Positions 1-7,396 of a DNA stretch of 64,000 nt are shown piece by piece. The translations under genes were made by a program, and so were the position numbers. Each line of letters starts with the position of its first letter. The first letter of the stretch is position 1. The stretch is from Polycyclovorans sp964425915 (lineage in GTDB: Bacteria; Pseudomonadota; Gammaproteobacteria; Nevskiales; Nevskiaceae), in contig CAYROO010000011.1 of assembly GCA_964425915.1 (NCBI GenBank), positions 1 through 64,000 of the forward strand. The letters run 5' to 3'. The notes below the pieces were generated by a model. That model was not told the DNA's origin, did not search any database, and saw only the letters and a program-made list of their open reading frames with translations.

Positions 1-55
1 GGATCAGAGGTTTTCAGCTCTTTCTAAACCGTCCGTGATTACGGGGTAGAACCCC

Positions 56-604
56 ATGGACATCCTGCTGTTGGTGATTTTGATGGTTGTTGTCGTCGCG
101 GTCCTCGTGTTCGCGAAGGGGAAAGGCGAGGCCATCGCCTATCCCTACCAGCGGTCCAGGTACTTCTTGTCGAATGCCGAGCGGTCTTTCTATGGCGTTC
201 TGGTACAGGCGGTTGATGGCTCGGACGCGGTCTTCACCAAGGTGCGGGTTGCTGATGTGATCGCGCCGCAGAAGGGTTTGGGGCGATCCGCTTGGCAGCG
301 GGCGTTCAATGCGATTTCGGCGAAGCACTTCGACTTCGTGGTCTGTGCCGGCGGTGATTTTTCGGTGAAGCTGGTGGTTGAGCTGGATGATGCGAGTCAC
401 GGGTCATCCAAGGCGCAGAAGCGGGATGCCTTCCTCAACGGGGCCTGTCAGTCGGCCGGGGTGCCCATGTTGCGTATCCGGGCGGCCCGGGGGTATTCCC
501 TCGCGGATGTGCGACAGCAAGTCACCGACGCCATCACGCCCCGGCCGGAGCTGCCAGCGGAGATGGCTGCAGTCACTAGTACGGGCGACCGCTTGTCACA
601 CTAG
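56..604 (+). CDS. DUF2726 domain protein, membrane anchored
   Basis: The 182-residue product begins with one hydrophobic segment (about residues 3-21), so it is probably anchored in the inner membrane with the rest in the cytoplasm. Residues ~30-155 match the DUF2726 pattern: FDFVVC around residue 105, then a strand ending VVELDDASH around residues 118-126. In this family that core is thought to adopt a restriction-endonuclease-like fold, and the conserved acidic and His residues would be the candidate active site. Substrate and role are unknown. The ATG is preceded by a G-rich run (GGGG) at a rather long distance, so the ribosome binding site is weak. The 142 bases before the next gene contain only a weak hairpin followed by TTTT (about 630-656). 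Confidence 0.8.
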   Translation: MDILLLVILMVVVVAVLVFAKGKGEAIAYPYQRSRYFLSNAERSFYGVLVQAVDGSDAVFTKVRVADVIAPQKGLGRSAWQRAFNAISAKHFDFVVCAGGDFSVKLVVELDDASHGSSKAQKRDAFLNGACQSAGVPMLRIRAARGYSLADVRQQVTDAITPRPELPAEMAAVTSTGDRLSH

Positions 605-746
605 GCCCGCCTGGGGCGACCACTCATCGGTCACCCCTGCCGCTGGTGTGACTTTTAGTACCGCTACTTCAATGGTGGGTCATTCCAGCCTTATTGCGCC
701 TTAGGATGCAGTGATTCTCTCAGCTGCATGAAAAGGTGCTCGGCAT

Positions 747-3149
747 ATGCGCGGTCGCAGATTCGTCGGTTTCCTCCGGAGTCCCGCTTGGCTGGCGCTG
801 GTCTTCGCGCTGCCCATCGGGGTTGCCCACGCGGGCGCCATCTCGATCAACGTGGTGGATGCCGTGACGGCCACGCCGCTGGCCGGGGTGACGGTGACGG
901 CCGAAGACCGCAGCGGTGAGACCCGGAATACGGTCACGGGCGCGGATGGCGCCGCTTTGTTTGAGGATCTGGACGAGGGCTTTTACCGGTTCCGTGCGGA
1001 ATCAGCGGGGTATCTGCCGGGCACGGAGCCGGCGGTGCGGATTCTCGCCCGCCGCACCGAGCGGCTGCGGTTTGAGTTGCAGCGCCAGGAGACGGCGCTC
1101 GACACCATCGTGGTGGTGGGCCGCCGGGCCATCGGTGCCGACCCCAATGGCTCGGTAGCGGACCGCTACCTGGCGCGCGATGAGCTGCGCAAGGCGCCGG
1201 GTAGCGGCAGTGATGTGATGCGTTCGCTGGTGGGCCTGTCGGGGGTGGTCTCCAGCGGGGAGTTCGCCAGCATTACGGTGCGCGGGCATGGGCCGAAGAA
1301 CAACCTGATCTTGGTGGACGGCTTTCCGTTTCCGCAGGTGGCGCATTTTGAGCAAACCCTGGGCGAGCAGTCCGAAGTCATCAATGGCGGTCGCTATTCC
1401 ATCTTTGCCCCCAATGCGGTGACTGGCGCTGAGTTTTCGCCCGGCGGTTGGAGTGCCGAGTTCGGGGGTCGCAAGGCCTCGCTGTTGCAGCTGGAGGTGG
1501 CGGAGGGCGCGCCCTCACCGGTGGGCCGGCTGCGGTTGGACCTGGCCGGCATCGAGGGCATCTACGACGGCCCCAGCGGCGTTCATGACGGCACGACGAT
1601 GTTTGTGCAGGCGCGGCGCTTCGACTTCGGGCAGCTGTTTGAGGCCATCGGCGAGGAGAGCCTGGGCTCGCCGGTGTCGACCGACCTCATCCTGAAAACC
1701 AAAACCCGGCTGGAGAATGACGAGTTCGAGTTCCTGACGATTGTGGCGCCGGAAACCAACACGCGAACGGTGGAGAACATTCTGGCCGCCATCGAGGAAG
1801 GCGAGGGCATCGAAGACCTGACCCTGCAGGACGACAAGCAGGACCTGATGCTGACCGGCCTGACCTGGCGGCGGCGCTTCGGCGAGGGCCACCAGTGGAC
1901 CAACCGGCTGTATGTGCGCGAGAGCGACCGCAGCTCCGCTGAAGGAGAGGCCAATCCCGATCTGGTACCGCCAGGCACCCCGGCCGACCAGGTGCCGGCG
2001 CGGGAGCGCTTGCTGACGGTGACCGAGAACGATTCCGAGATCGGCTGGCGCAGCGACCTCGAAGTGGGCAACGCACTGGGGCGTTTTTCCGCCGGCCTGT
2101 ACCTGGTCAACATTGACCTCGACTACGGCGCCTTCCTGCGGGAGGACTGGATTCGCTTCATCTACGAGTCCGACGATCCGCGCCCGCCTGGCGAAAACTA
2201 CATCCTGCTGACGCCCGCCGAGATCAACTCGCAGTATCGCCAGCGCGAGACCAATGTCGCCGTCTATGGCGAGCAGGTGTTCGATTGGGGGCTGGCCAGC
2301 GTGCGCACCGGCCTGCGCTACGACTACGACGGCTTCAGTGACGAGAATCTGCTGTCGCCCCGGCTGGCATTCAATTATCAGCTGTCGCCGGCGTTACGTT
2401 TTTCGGCGACCACCGGCCTGTTTTATGAGGCGCCCAGCTACCTGATGCGGGCGCTCGATCCGGGCAATGCCGGCTTGAAGAACGAAAGGCTCACGCACTT
2501 CGGTGCCGGGCTGGAATATCGGATCAATGACGACCTGAATCTGCTGGTAGAAGCCTATACTCAGCAGATTGACCGTCGCCTGGTGGAAGGGAGCCAGGTC
2601 TCCGGTGAGATCAGCAACGCCGGTGAGGGCAGCAATCGCGGCGTCGACCTGGTGCTGACGCGGGCCTTTGCCAGGGGCTTTGCCGCCGATTTCGTCTATT
2701 CCTGGAATCAATACCGGGTGGACGACAAGGATGGCCGGGGCGAGTACAACTGGGATTTCAACCGCACCCACTTTGCGGCGCTCAGCGGCCGCTGGGAGAT
2801 CAACCCGCGCTGGCAGCTTGCGGCGCGTTGGCGCTACGGCTCCGGGCAGCCCGGCCAGCGGTTCGTCACCTATGCCGACGTGCTGTCGCCCGATCTGCCG
2901 GTGCGCTTCTCGCAGGAGATCACCCAAACCAACGTCGGTCGCGGCCCGGCCTTCAATGCAGTGGATTTCCGGGCGGACTACCGGCGTCCGATTGGCCGGC
3001 TCGATCTGGTGTTTTTCCTCGATATCCTCAACCTGAACGCCGGGCCCTCCGGCATCGCCGATGAGTTCAACGTGCTGACCGGGCAGACGATCAAGGAAGA
3101 AGAGGAAACCCTGCCGCTGCTGGGCGTTACCTTCGAGTACGCTTGGTAG
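747..3149 (+). CDS. TonB-dependent outer-membrane receptor with N-terminal carboxypeptidase-regulatory-like domain
   Basis: An 800-residue outer-membrane receptor. Residues 1-28 form a signal peptide ending near AHA-GA. Residues ~29-110 are a carboxypeptidase regulatory-like beta sandwich (SINVVDAVTATPLAGVTVTA). A TonB-box-like stretch, DTIVVVG, follows at about 113-119, then the plug domain (RGHGPKNNLILVDGFPF near 190) and a long beta barrel ending in the aromatic C-terminus FEYAW expected for BAM insertion. It would import a ligand across the outer membrane using TonB energy. The ligand cannot be read from the sequence, and no siderophore or vitamin genes adjoin it. The next gene is a LytTR regulator beginning 17 bases after the stop, so the two may be co-transcribed. 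Confidence 0.9.
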   Translation: MRGRRFVGFLRSPAWLALVFALPIGVAHAGAISINVVDAVTATPLAGVTVTAEDRSGETRNTVTGADGAALFEDLDEGFYRFRAESAGYLPGTEPAVRILARRTERLRFELQRQETALDTIVVVGRRAIGADPNGSVADRYLARDELRKAPGSGSDVMRSLVGLSGVVSSGEFASITVRGHGPKNNLILVDGFPFPQVAHFEQTLGEQSEVINGGRYSIFAPNAVTGAEFSPGGWSAEFGGRKASLLQLEVAEGAPSPVGRLRLDLAGIEGIYDGPSGVHDGTTMFVQARRFDFGQLFEAIGEESLGSPVSTDLILKTKTRLENDEFEFLTIVAPETNTRTVENILAAIEEGEGIEDLTLQDDKQDLMLTGLTWRRRFGEGHQWTNRLYVRESDRSSAEGEANPDLVPPGTPADQVPARERLLTVTENDSEIGWRSDLEVGNALGRFSAGLYLVNIDLDYGAFLREDWIRFIYESDDPRPPGENYILLTPAEINSQYRQRETNVAVYGEQVFDWGLASVRTGLRYDYDGFSDENLLSPRLAFNYQLSPALRFSATTGLFYEAPSYLMRALDPGNAGLKNERLTHFGAGLEYRINDDLNLLVEAYTQQIDRRLVEGSQVSGEISNAGEGSNRGVDLVLTRAFARGFAADFVYSWNQYRVDDKDGRGEYNWDFNRTHFAALSGRWEINPRWQLAARWRYGSGQPGQRFVTYADVLSPDLPVRFSQEITQTNVGRGPAFNAVDFRADYRRPIGRLDLVFFLDILNLNAGPSGIADEFNVLTGQTIKEEEETLPLLGVTFEYAW

Positions 3150-3166
3150 CCTCCAGGGCGCGCCAC

Positions 3167-4093
3167 ATGAATCGGAACGACGTTGTCAGCAGCGGTACCG
3201 TGTTTGGCGCCTGGCCGCTGGGCCGGTCCATTGCGATGATCGGGCTGCTGCTGGTCGTCACCTTTGTGGTGGTTGAGCCCGAGGCCAGCCGTGGCCTGGG
3301 GCTGGGCGCGCGGACGGTGTTCTGGATCATCCACGTCGGGCTGGGGCTGTTTGCCTTGTACGTGGCCAGCTGGCTGGTGTTGCCGCACATGATGCATGCC
3401 CTGCCGCCCTGGCTGGCGCTGCTGATGGCCGGGATCAGCGCCGCGCTGCTGATTGCGCCGGTGAGCTATGTCGTGGAGCAGGCGCTGCCGCCATGGTTGA
3501 GCGCCATCGAGGATGACGACGGCTGGCTGGATGTGTTCTCAAGCCGCAGCTGGGTGCATGCCATCGCCGTGGAGTTCCTGCAGCTGGCGCCGGCCACCCT
3601 GGCCTCGTGGATGATCATCAACCTGCCATTTCTGGCGCAGTGGCGGCGGCTCGATCAGGCGCAGGGCACCGCTGCCGCGGATGCCCCCGTGTCCGCCGAT
3701 CTCGACAAGGCCGAAGCCGGGCGCTATGCGGATTCGGTGCGGGCCGCCTTCTTCAGCCGCTTGCCGGAATCGCTGGGGACCAACGTCATCGCCATTTCCT
3801 CGGACCTGCACTACCTGCATGTGTATACCGATCTCGGGCGCTGCATGGTGCTGGGCTCGCTGCAGCAGGCGGCCGATGCCATGGGCGACACCGGCCTGCG
3901 CGTCCACCGCGCCCATTGGGTGGCGCGGCGCGCCATCGTCAAGATCGTCCGCAACGGCCCGCAGTGGTACTGCCTGTTGTCGAACGACCTGAAGATTCCG
4001 ATCAGCCGCCGCAACAAGTCGACGGTGGCCGGCTGGTTCGGCCATTCGACGCGGATTGTGCCGGTGAAGAAATCCGGCGCGGGCGGGCAATAG
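3167..4093 (+). CDS. membrane-bound LytTR-type DNA-binding regulator
   Basis: I place the start at ATG 3167, giving 308 residues; an in-frame TTG 24 bases upstream overlaps the receptor stop and is less likely. Four hydrophobic segments lie in roughly the first 165 residues (for example SIAMIGLLLVVTFVVV and WLALLMAGISAALLIAPVSYVV). The C-terminal ~100 residues form a LytTR domain: VIAISSDLHYLHVYTD, then LRVHRAHWVARRAIVKIVR. LytTR domains bind DNA through beta strands. The combination of membrane domain and LytTR suggests a one-component sensor that controls its own locus, possibly the adjacent TonB receptor; that target is inferred from position only. Confidence 0.85.
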   Translation: MNRNDVVSSGTVFGAWPLGRSIAMIGLLLVVTFVVVEPEASRGLGLGARTVFWIIHVGLGLFALYVASWLVLPHMMHALPPWLALLMAGISAALLIAPVSYVVEQALPPWLSAIEDDDGWLDVFSSRSWVHAIAVEFLQLAPATLASWMIINLPFLAQWRRLDQAQGTAAADAPVSADLDKAEAGRYADSVRAAFFSRLPESLGTNVIAISSDLHYLHVYTDLGRCMVLGSLQQAADAMGDTGLRVHRAHWVARRAIVKIVRNGPQWYCLLSNDLKIPISRRNKSTVAGWFGHSTRIVPVKKSGAGGQ

Positions 4094-4206
4094 GCGCCAA
4101 ACCGCCGAAAGCGGATTGCGATGATCGTGCACGGCCGTGTTTGACCGGCTATCCCCTGGACGGTACGGTCCGGCAGCGCAATCACGCGTGGCCTGATGGA
4201 GCCGCC

Positions 4207-4797
4207 ATGAGTCTTTCCGAACAGTTTGCGATCTGGAAGCGTGCCTTCGGCCGCGGCGTGTTTCCGGACCAAATGACATGGATTCTGGATCTGCCCGGGC
4301 GCGGGCTGATCATGTCCGCCAGGACGGTGGCCGGCCGCTTGCCGGTGGCGCCCGATGCCACGGTGGTGGAGGTGGGGCCCGGCTCGGGCTACTACAGTGT
4401 CGAGATCGCGCAGCGCATTCCCCAGGGGCACCTGCACTTGTTGGATGTGCAGCAGGGCATGCTCGACAAATCCGCCAGCAAACTGCGTGCAGCGGGTCTG
4501 TCGCACTTCGCCACACACCTGTCCAACGGCAGCGGCTTGCCGTTTGATCGCGGGTCCATCGACGCCATCGCCATGGTGACCGTCTTCGGCGAGATTGAAG
4601 CGCGCGAGGCCTTTCTCACCGAGGCGCGGCGTGTCCTCAAACCCGGCGGCACGCTGTCGATTACCGAGCACCATCCCGACCCCGATTTCGAGCCAGCCGA
4701 GCAGGTCATCGCCTCGGCGGCGCCGCATGGTTTCACACCGATCCAGGTGCTGGGCTGGCGCTGGGCCTATACCGTGAACCTGAGGGCGGAGGCCTAG
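4207..4797 (+). CDS. class I SAM-dependent methyltransferase (UbiE/Methyltransf_11 type)
   Basis: This 196-residue protein has SAM-binding motif I VVEVGPGSG at residues ~53-61, an acidic end of strand beta2 (LLDVQQGML), and VLKPGGTLSITEHHPDPDF before beta5. It is a small-molecule-type methyltransferase of the UbiE/Methyltransf_11 clan; the substrate is unknown. The ATG in GCCGCCATG has only a weak upstream ribosome site (GGAG about 8 bases back). It stands 113 bases after the LytTR gene and just before a decayed GFA/VOC remnant, so it does not obviously belong to a pathway operon. Confidence 0.85.
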   Translation: MSLSEQFAIWKRAFGRGVFPDQMTWILDLPGRGLIMSARTVAGRLPVAPDATVVEVGPGSGYYSVEIAQRIPQGHLHLLDVQQGMLDKSASKLRAAGLSHFATHLSNGSGLPFDRGSIDAIAMVTVFGEIEAREAFLTEARRVLKPGGTLSITEHHPDPDFEPAEQVIASAAPHGFTPIQVLGWRWAYTVNLRAEA

Positions 4798-4835
4798 CGC
4801 CTGATGCGCTGTCTTACGCGAACCGGGAGGCCGTG

Positions 4836-5003
4836 GTGAAAGGACAATACTTGTGTGGCGCGGTTGCGTTCTCCGTGCCGGCTGGCGCGCACATCGTGAA
4901 GCCGGCGCAGGCCACGTTCTATGCCGGCTATGCCGGCTATTTCCAGGACCCGGATGGCCACCTGTGGGAGGGGGTGTTCAACCCGGGACTGGCCGCGCTC
5001 TGA
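4836..5003 (+). pseudogene. chimeric remnant: GFA-type start fused to the end of a VOC/glyoxalase gene
   Basis: A 55-codon frame starting at GTG 4836 (second of two adjacent GTGs) behind a good ribosome site (GGGAGG). The first ~12 residues, VKGQYLCGAVAFSV, look like the start of a GFA/Gfa-like zinc protein (usual MKGQCLCGAV), with the first zinc cysteine replaced by Tyr. From about residue 17 the frame becomes the last ~35 residues of a VOC/glyoxalase-family protein (IVKPAQATFYAGYAGYFQDPDGHLWE), ending normally. The simplest reading is a deletion that joined the start of one gene to the end of another. A 55-residue protein could be made, but neither domain could fold completely, so I treat it as a pseudogene. 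Confidence 0.65.
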
Positions 5004-5075
5004 GCCGCAGCGGGGTCGACCCTCCGGGCCGTTTGCGGCAAGGTCGGGCATCACTGTTTTGGGAGACGTGACGCC

Positions 5076-5747
5076 ATGGCGACCACAGGCTGGCGCGGTA
5101 TCGGAGCTGGGCTGCTCATTCTGCTGTGCTCCACCGCATCTTGGGGCGGGGGGCTTTCCAGCGCCGAGGTGAAGCAGTTCCTGACCCACCGCATTGCGCT
5201 GGGGCATATCCAGAACGACATGCGTTCCAACGCCCACCAGTACGAGGACCTGCCGCTGGCCTATGCCCGCAAGGAGGCGGACTACCTCACGCGCCACGGC
5301 TATGAGGTCGACCAGTTCAAGACCCTGGAAGCCCGTATCTACGAGGCGCATGACGCGCTACGTGCGCAGCAGGACGGTCGGGCGCCCAAGCCGATGCAGG
5401 AATCGACCGCCGCCTGCGAGGCGCGGGTGGCGGCCGAGATCCGCGCCGCGGCGCCGCCGGCCGATGACATGGCGCAGCAGATCGCCGAGATGCGGGCCAT
5501 GGGCGTGCCGGAAGCCACCATCGCCAAACTGCAGGCCGGGCTCGGGCAGCTGGACCAGGTCGCCGCCACTGCCGATCAACAGGCCCGGCAGACCTGTGCA
5601 GCAGAACAGGCGGTGGCGGCCGAAACGGTGGCCCTGTCCCAGCGCAGCCAGGCCGACTGGGACGGCGTGCGCCCGTGGATGACGACCCTGCAGCAGTTCA
5701 GCGACTGGTATGCCGGCAATACGGATAAGCCGCCGGTGTTGGACTGA
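5076..5747 (+). CDS. secreted helical protein of unknown function
   Basis: A 223-residue protein I do not recognise. Residues 1-25 are a clear signal peptide (GAGLLILLCSTASWGGG). The mature part is Ala/Gln/Glu-rich and predicted almost entirely helical, with two Cys (CEAR near 113 and QTCAAEQ near 173) that could form a disulfide in the periplasm. A start GTG/ATG choice is not an issue: ATG follows GGGAGACGTGACGCC. It stands alone between the VOC remnant and the parDE pair, and no partner is evident. Confidence 0.6.
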   Translation: MATTGWRGIGAGLLILLCSTASWGGGLSSAEVKQFLTHRIALGHIQNDMRSNAHQYEDLPLAYARKEADYLTRHGYEVDQFKTLEARIYEAHDALRAQQDGRAPKPMQESTAACEARVAAEIRAAAPPADDMAQQIAEMRAMGVPEATIAKLQAGLGQLDQVAATADQQARQTCAAEQAVAAETVALSQRSQADWDGVRPWMTTLQQFSDWYAGNTDKPPVLD

Positions 5748-5828
5748 GCGGTCATGCCGGGCGAGGCCAGACGTGCGCCGAGGTCCAAGATCTGCGAGAC
5801 CGAAAGCCACGCTTGGCGTCTGGATATG

Positions 5829-5849
5829 TTCATAATGAGCAAATATGAA
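5829..5849 (+). promoter_or_regulatory. inverted repeat upstream of parD, likely ParD operator
   Basis: The arms TTCATA and TATGAA are separated by 9 bases in an AT-rich patch that contrasts with the GC-rich surroundings, 18 bases before the parD ATG. ParD antitoxins with a ribbon-helix-helix fold repress their own operon through such repeats. The assignment rests on position and symmetry only. Confidence 0.45.
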
Positions 5850-5866
5850 TATTGCGGGAGGACCGT

Positions 5867-6115
5867 ATGGCCACCACCAGCCTGAGCCTTGGCGAACACT
5901 GGGAAACCTTCATCCGCAACGAATTGGCGAGCGGGCGCTATGGTTCCGCCAGCGAGGTCATCCGCGAGGCCCTCCGCACGCTGGAGGAGCGAAAGGCCCG
6001 CATGGAAGCCTTGCGCGTACATCTCGCTGAGGGCGCGGCGCAGGCGGCACGTGGGGAGTTCGTGGAGCCCTATTCGCTGGATCAGCTCATTTCGGATGCG
6101 GATTCGGAAGCGTGA
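5867..6115 (+). CDS. parD: ParD-family antitoxin
   Basis: An 82-residue antitoxin with the ribbon-helix-helix start TTSLSLGEHWETFIRNELASGRYGSASEVIREALRTLEE spread over residues 2-41, typical of ParD/CopG-like antidotes. The C-terminal ~40 residues are the toxin-wrapping arm. The ATG at 5867 sits 4 bases after a strong ribosome site (GGGAGGA). The toxin gene overlaps its stop by 4 bases (GTGA), which ensures coupled translation. It is expected to neutralise ParE and to repress the operon through the repeat just upstream. Confidence 0.9.
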   Translation: MATTSLSLGEHWETFIRNELASGRYGSASEVIREALRTLEERKARMEALRVHLAEGAAQAARGEFVEPYSLDQLISDADSEA

Positions 6116-6411
6116 CGCCAAGTGCCTTCCGGCTGACAAGGCGCGCCTACGAAGACTTGAAGAACATCGCGCGTTTTACCCGACGTCAGTGGGGGGAGGC
6201 GCAGCGCCGCCGCTACCTGGCCGCACTGGACGCGAGGTTGCATTGGCTCGCTGAGCACCCGCAGTTGGGCAAGCATCGCCCTGATGTTGCGGAAGGCTAC
6301 TATTGCTTTCCGCAGGGCGCCCACCTGATTTTCCATCAGATGAGCGAACGCGGTGGCATCGACATCATCGGCGTGCTGCACCGGCAGATGGACCCAGCGC
6401 GCCAGCTGTAG
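6112..6411 (+). CDS. parE: ParE/RelE-superfamily toxin
   Basis: A 99-residue toxin starting at GTG 6112, overlapping the antitoxin stop. The pattern FRLTRRAYEDLKNIARFTRRQWG, then a helix with LAEHPQLGKHRPDV and the C-terminal strands GAHLIFHQMSERGGIDIIGVLH, is that of ParE toxins, most of which poison DNA gyrase. It appears intact in length. The convergent dehalogenase gene ends 16 bases downstream. Plasmid or island maintenance is the textbook role, but a chromosomal stress role is equally possible. Confidence 0.9.
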   Translation: MTPSAFRLTRRAYEDLKNIARFTRRQWGEAQRRRYLAALDARLHWLAEHPQLGKHRPDVAEGYYCFPQGAHLIFHQMSERGGIDIIGVLHRQMDPARQL

Positions 6412-6426
6412 TGTGCGCTGACCGCT

Positions 6427-7338
6427 TCAGCCCTTCGCCTGCGCCGCAAAATAATCCAACGCCGCCCGCGCAACCGGTTCGCCCCATTCCTGGACGAAGT
6501 GGCCGGCTTCCTCGATCACCATCATCGGGCCGGCGCCGCGGATGTCGGCGTGCAGTTTCTGCATCACCGGGCCGCCCAGCACCGGGTCGGCGGCGCCCAG
6601 GGCCATGAAGCAGGGGCCGTCCCATTCGTTGCGGAAGTAGTCGCGCGCGGTGCGGGAAATCTCCACGCCGGGCATGGCGGGGTCGGTCATCACCAGCTGC
6701 GGAAAACGGCGCACGCCGGCCTTGGCGCGTTGGTCGGGGAAGGGCGCGCCGTAGGCGGCGGCTTCGGCATCGCTGAGGATGGGGCTGGAGCGTTTCATCA
6801 GCCCGGCCACATCCAGATCGGGGCGGCTGGCGACATAGTTCCGCCAGTCGATGAAACCCTGGGTGGGGGCCTTGCCCACCGCCAGGGTGGTGTTCATCAC
6901 GATCATGCGGCGGAAGCGGTCGCGATATTCGTGCGGCAGGGTCAGGCCCAGCAGTCCGCCCCAGTCCTGACACACCAGGGTGATGTTGCGCAGGTCCAGG
7001 TGCTCGATGAAGGCCTTGAGGTAGTTGCGGTGGAAGTCGAAGGTGTAGACGGCATCGTCCACCGGCTTGTCGGAGCGGCCAAAGCCGAGCAGGTCGGGCG
7101 CCACCACACGGCCACCGGCGGCGGTGAATACCGGAATCATCTTGCGGTACAGGTAGCTCCAACTGGGCTCGCCGTGCAGGCAGAGGAAGGTATGCGCGGC
7201 ATCGCGCGGGCCTTCATCCACGTAATGGCCACGCAGGCCGGGGTAGCCCGGCAGGTCGTCCACATAGTGCGGGGCGTAGGGAAAGCCGGGCAGGTCGGCA
7301 AAGGCGCTGTCGGGCGTGCGGACGCATTCGAGGGTCAT
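6427..7338 (-). CDS. dhlA: haloalkane dehalogenase (HLD-I, DhlA-like)
   Basis: A 303-residue alpha/beta hydrolase that would cleave a carbon-halogen bond of haloalkanes, releasing halide and alcohol. The full catalytic set is visible: nucleophile Asp125 in VCQDWGG with the halide-binding Trp126, general base His280 in EEAGHFVQEWG, and acid Asp251 in GAADPVLG. The oxyanion motif HGEPSW is at residues 55-60. The order Asp-Asp-His matches subfamily I (DhlA, Asp124/Asp260/His289). The start ATG has an AGGAG site 5 bases upstream. It begins 58 bases after dnaE2 ends, so read-through from the SOS operon is possible. Some family members are annotated as generic hydrolases, and activity on natural halides is untested here. 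Confidence 0.88.
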   Translation of the reverse strand: MTLECVRTPDSAFADLPGFPYAPHYVDDLPGYPGLRGHYVDEGPRDAAHTFLCLHGEPSWSYLYRKMIPVFTAAGGRVVAPDLLGFGRSDKPVDDAVYTFDFHRNYLKAFIEHLDLRNITLVCQDWGGLLGLTLPHEYRDRFRRMIVMNTTLAVGKAPTQGFIDWRNYVASRPDLDVAGLMKRSSPILSDAEAAAYGAPFPDQRAKAGVRRFPQLVMTDPAMPGVEISRTARDYFRNEWDGPCFMALGAADPVLGGPVMQKLHADIRGAGPMMVIEEAGHFVQEWGEPVARAALDYFAAQAKG

Positions 7339-7396
7339 GGGGTTCTCCTGTCGTTCTGCATTATTGACGCAGTGTAAATCGTGGTGGCGATCAAGG

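Noticed and set aside
630..656. A terminator after the DUF2726 gene
   Set aside because: Only a 5-bp interrupted stem (GTCAC/GTGAC) precedes the TTTT, too weak to list as a feature.
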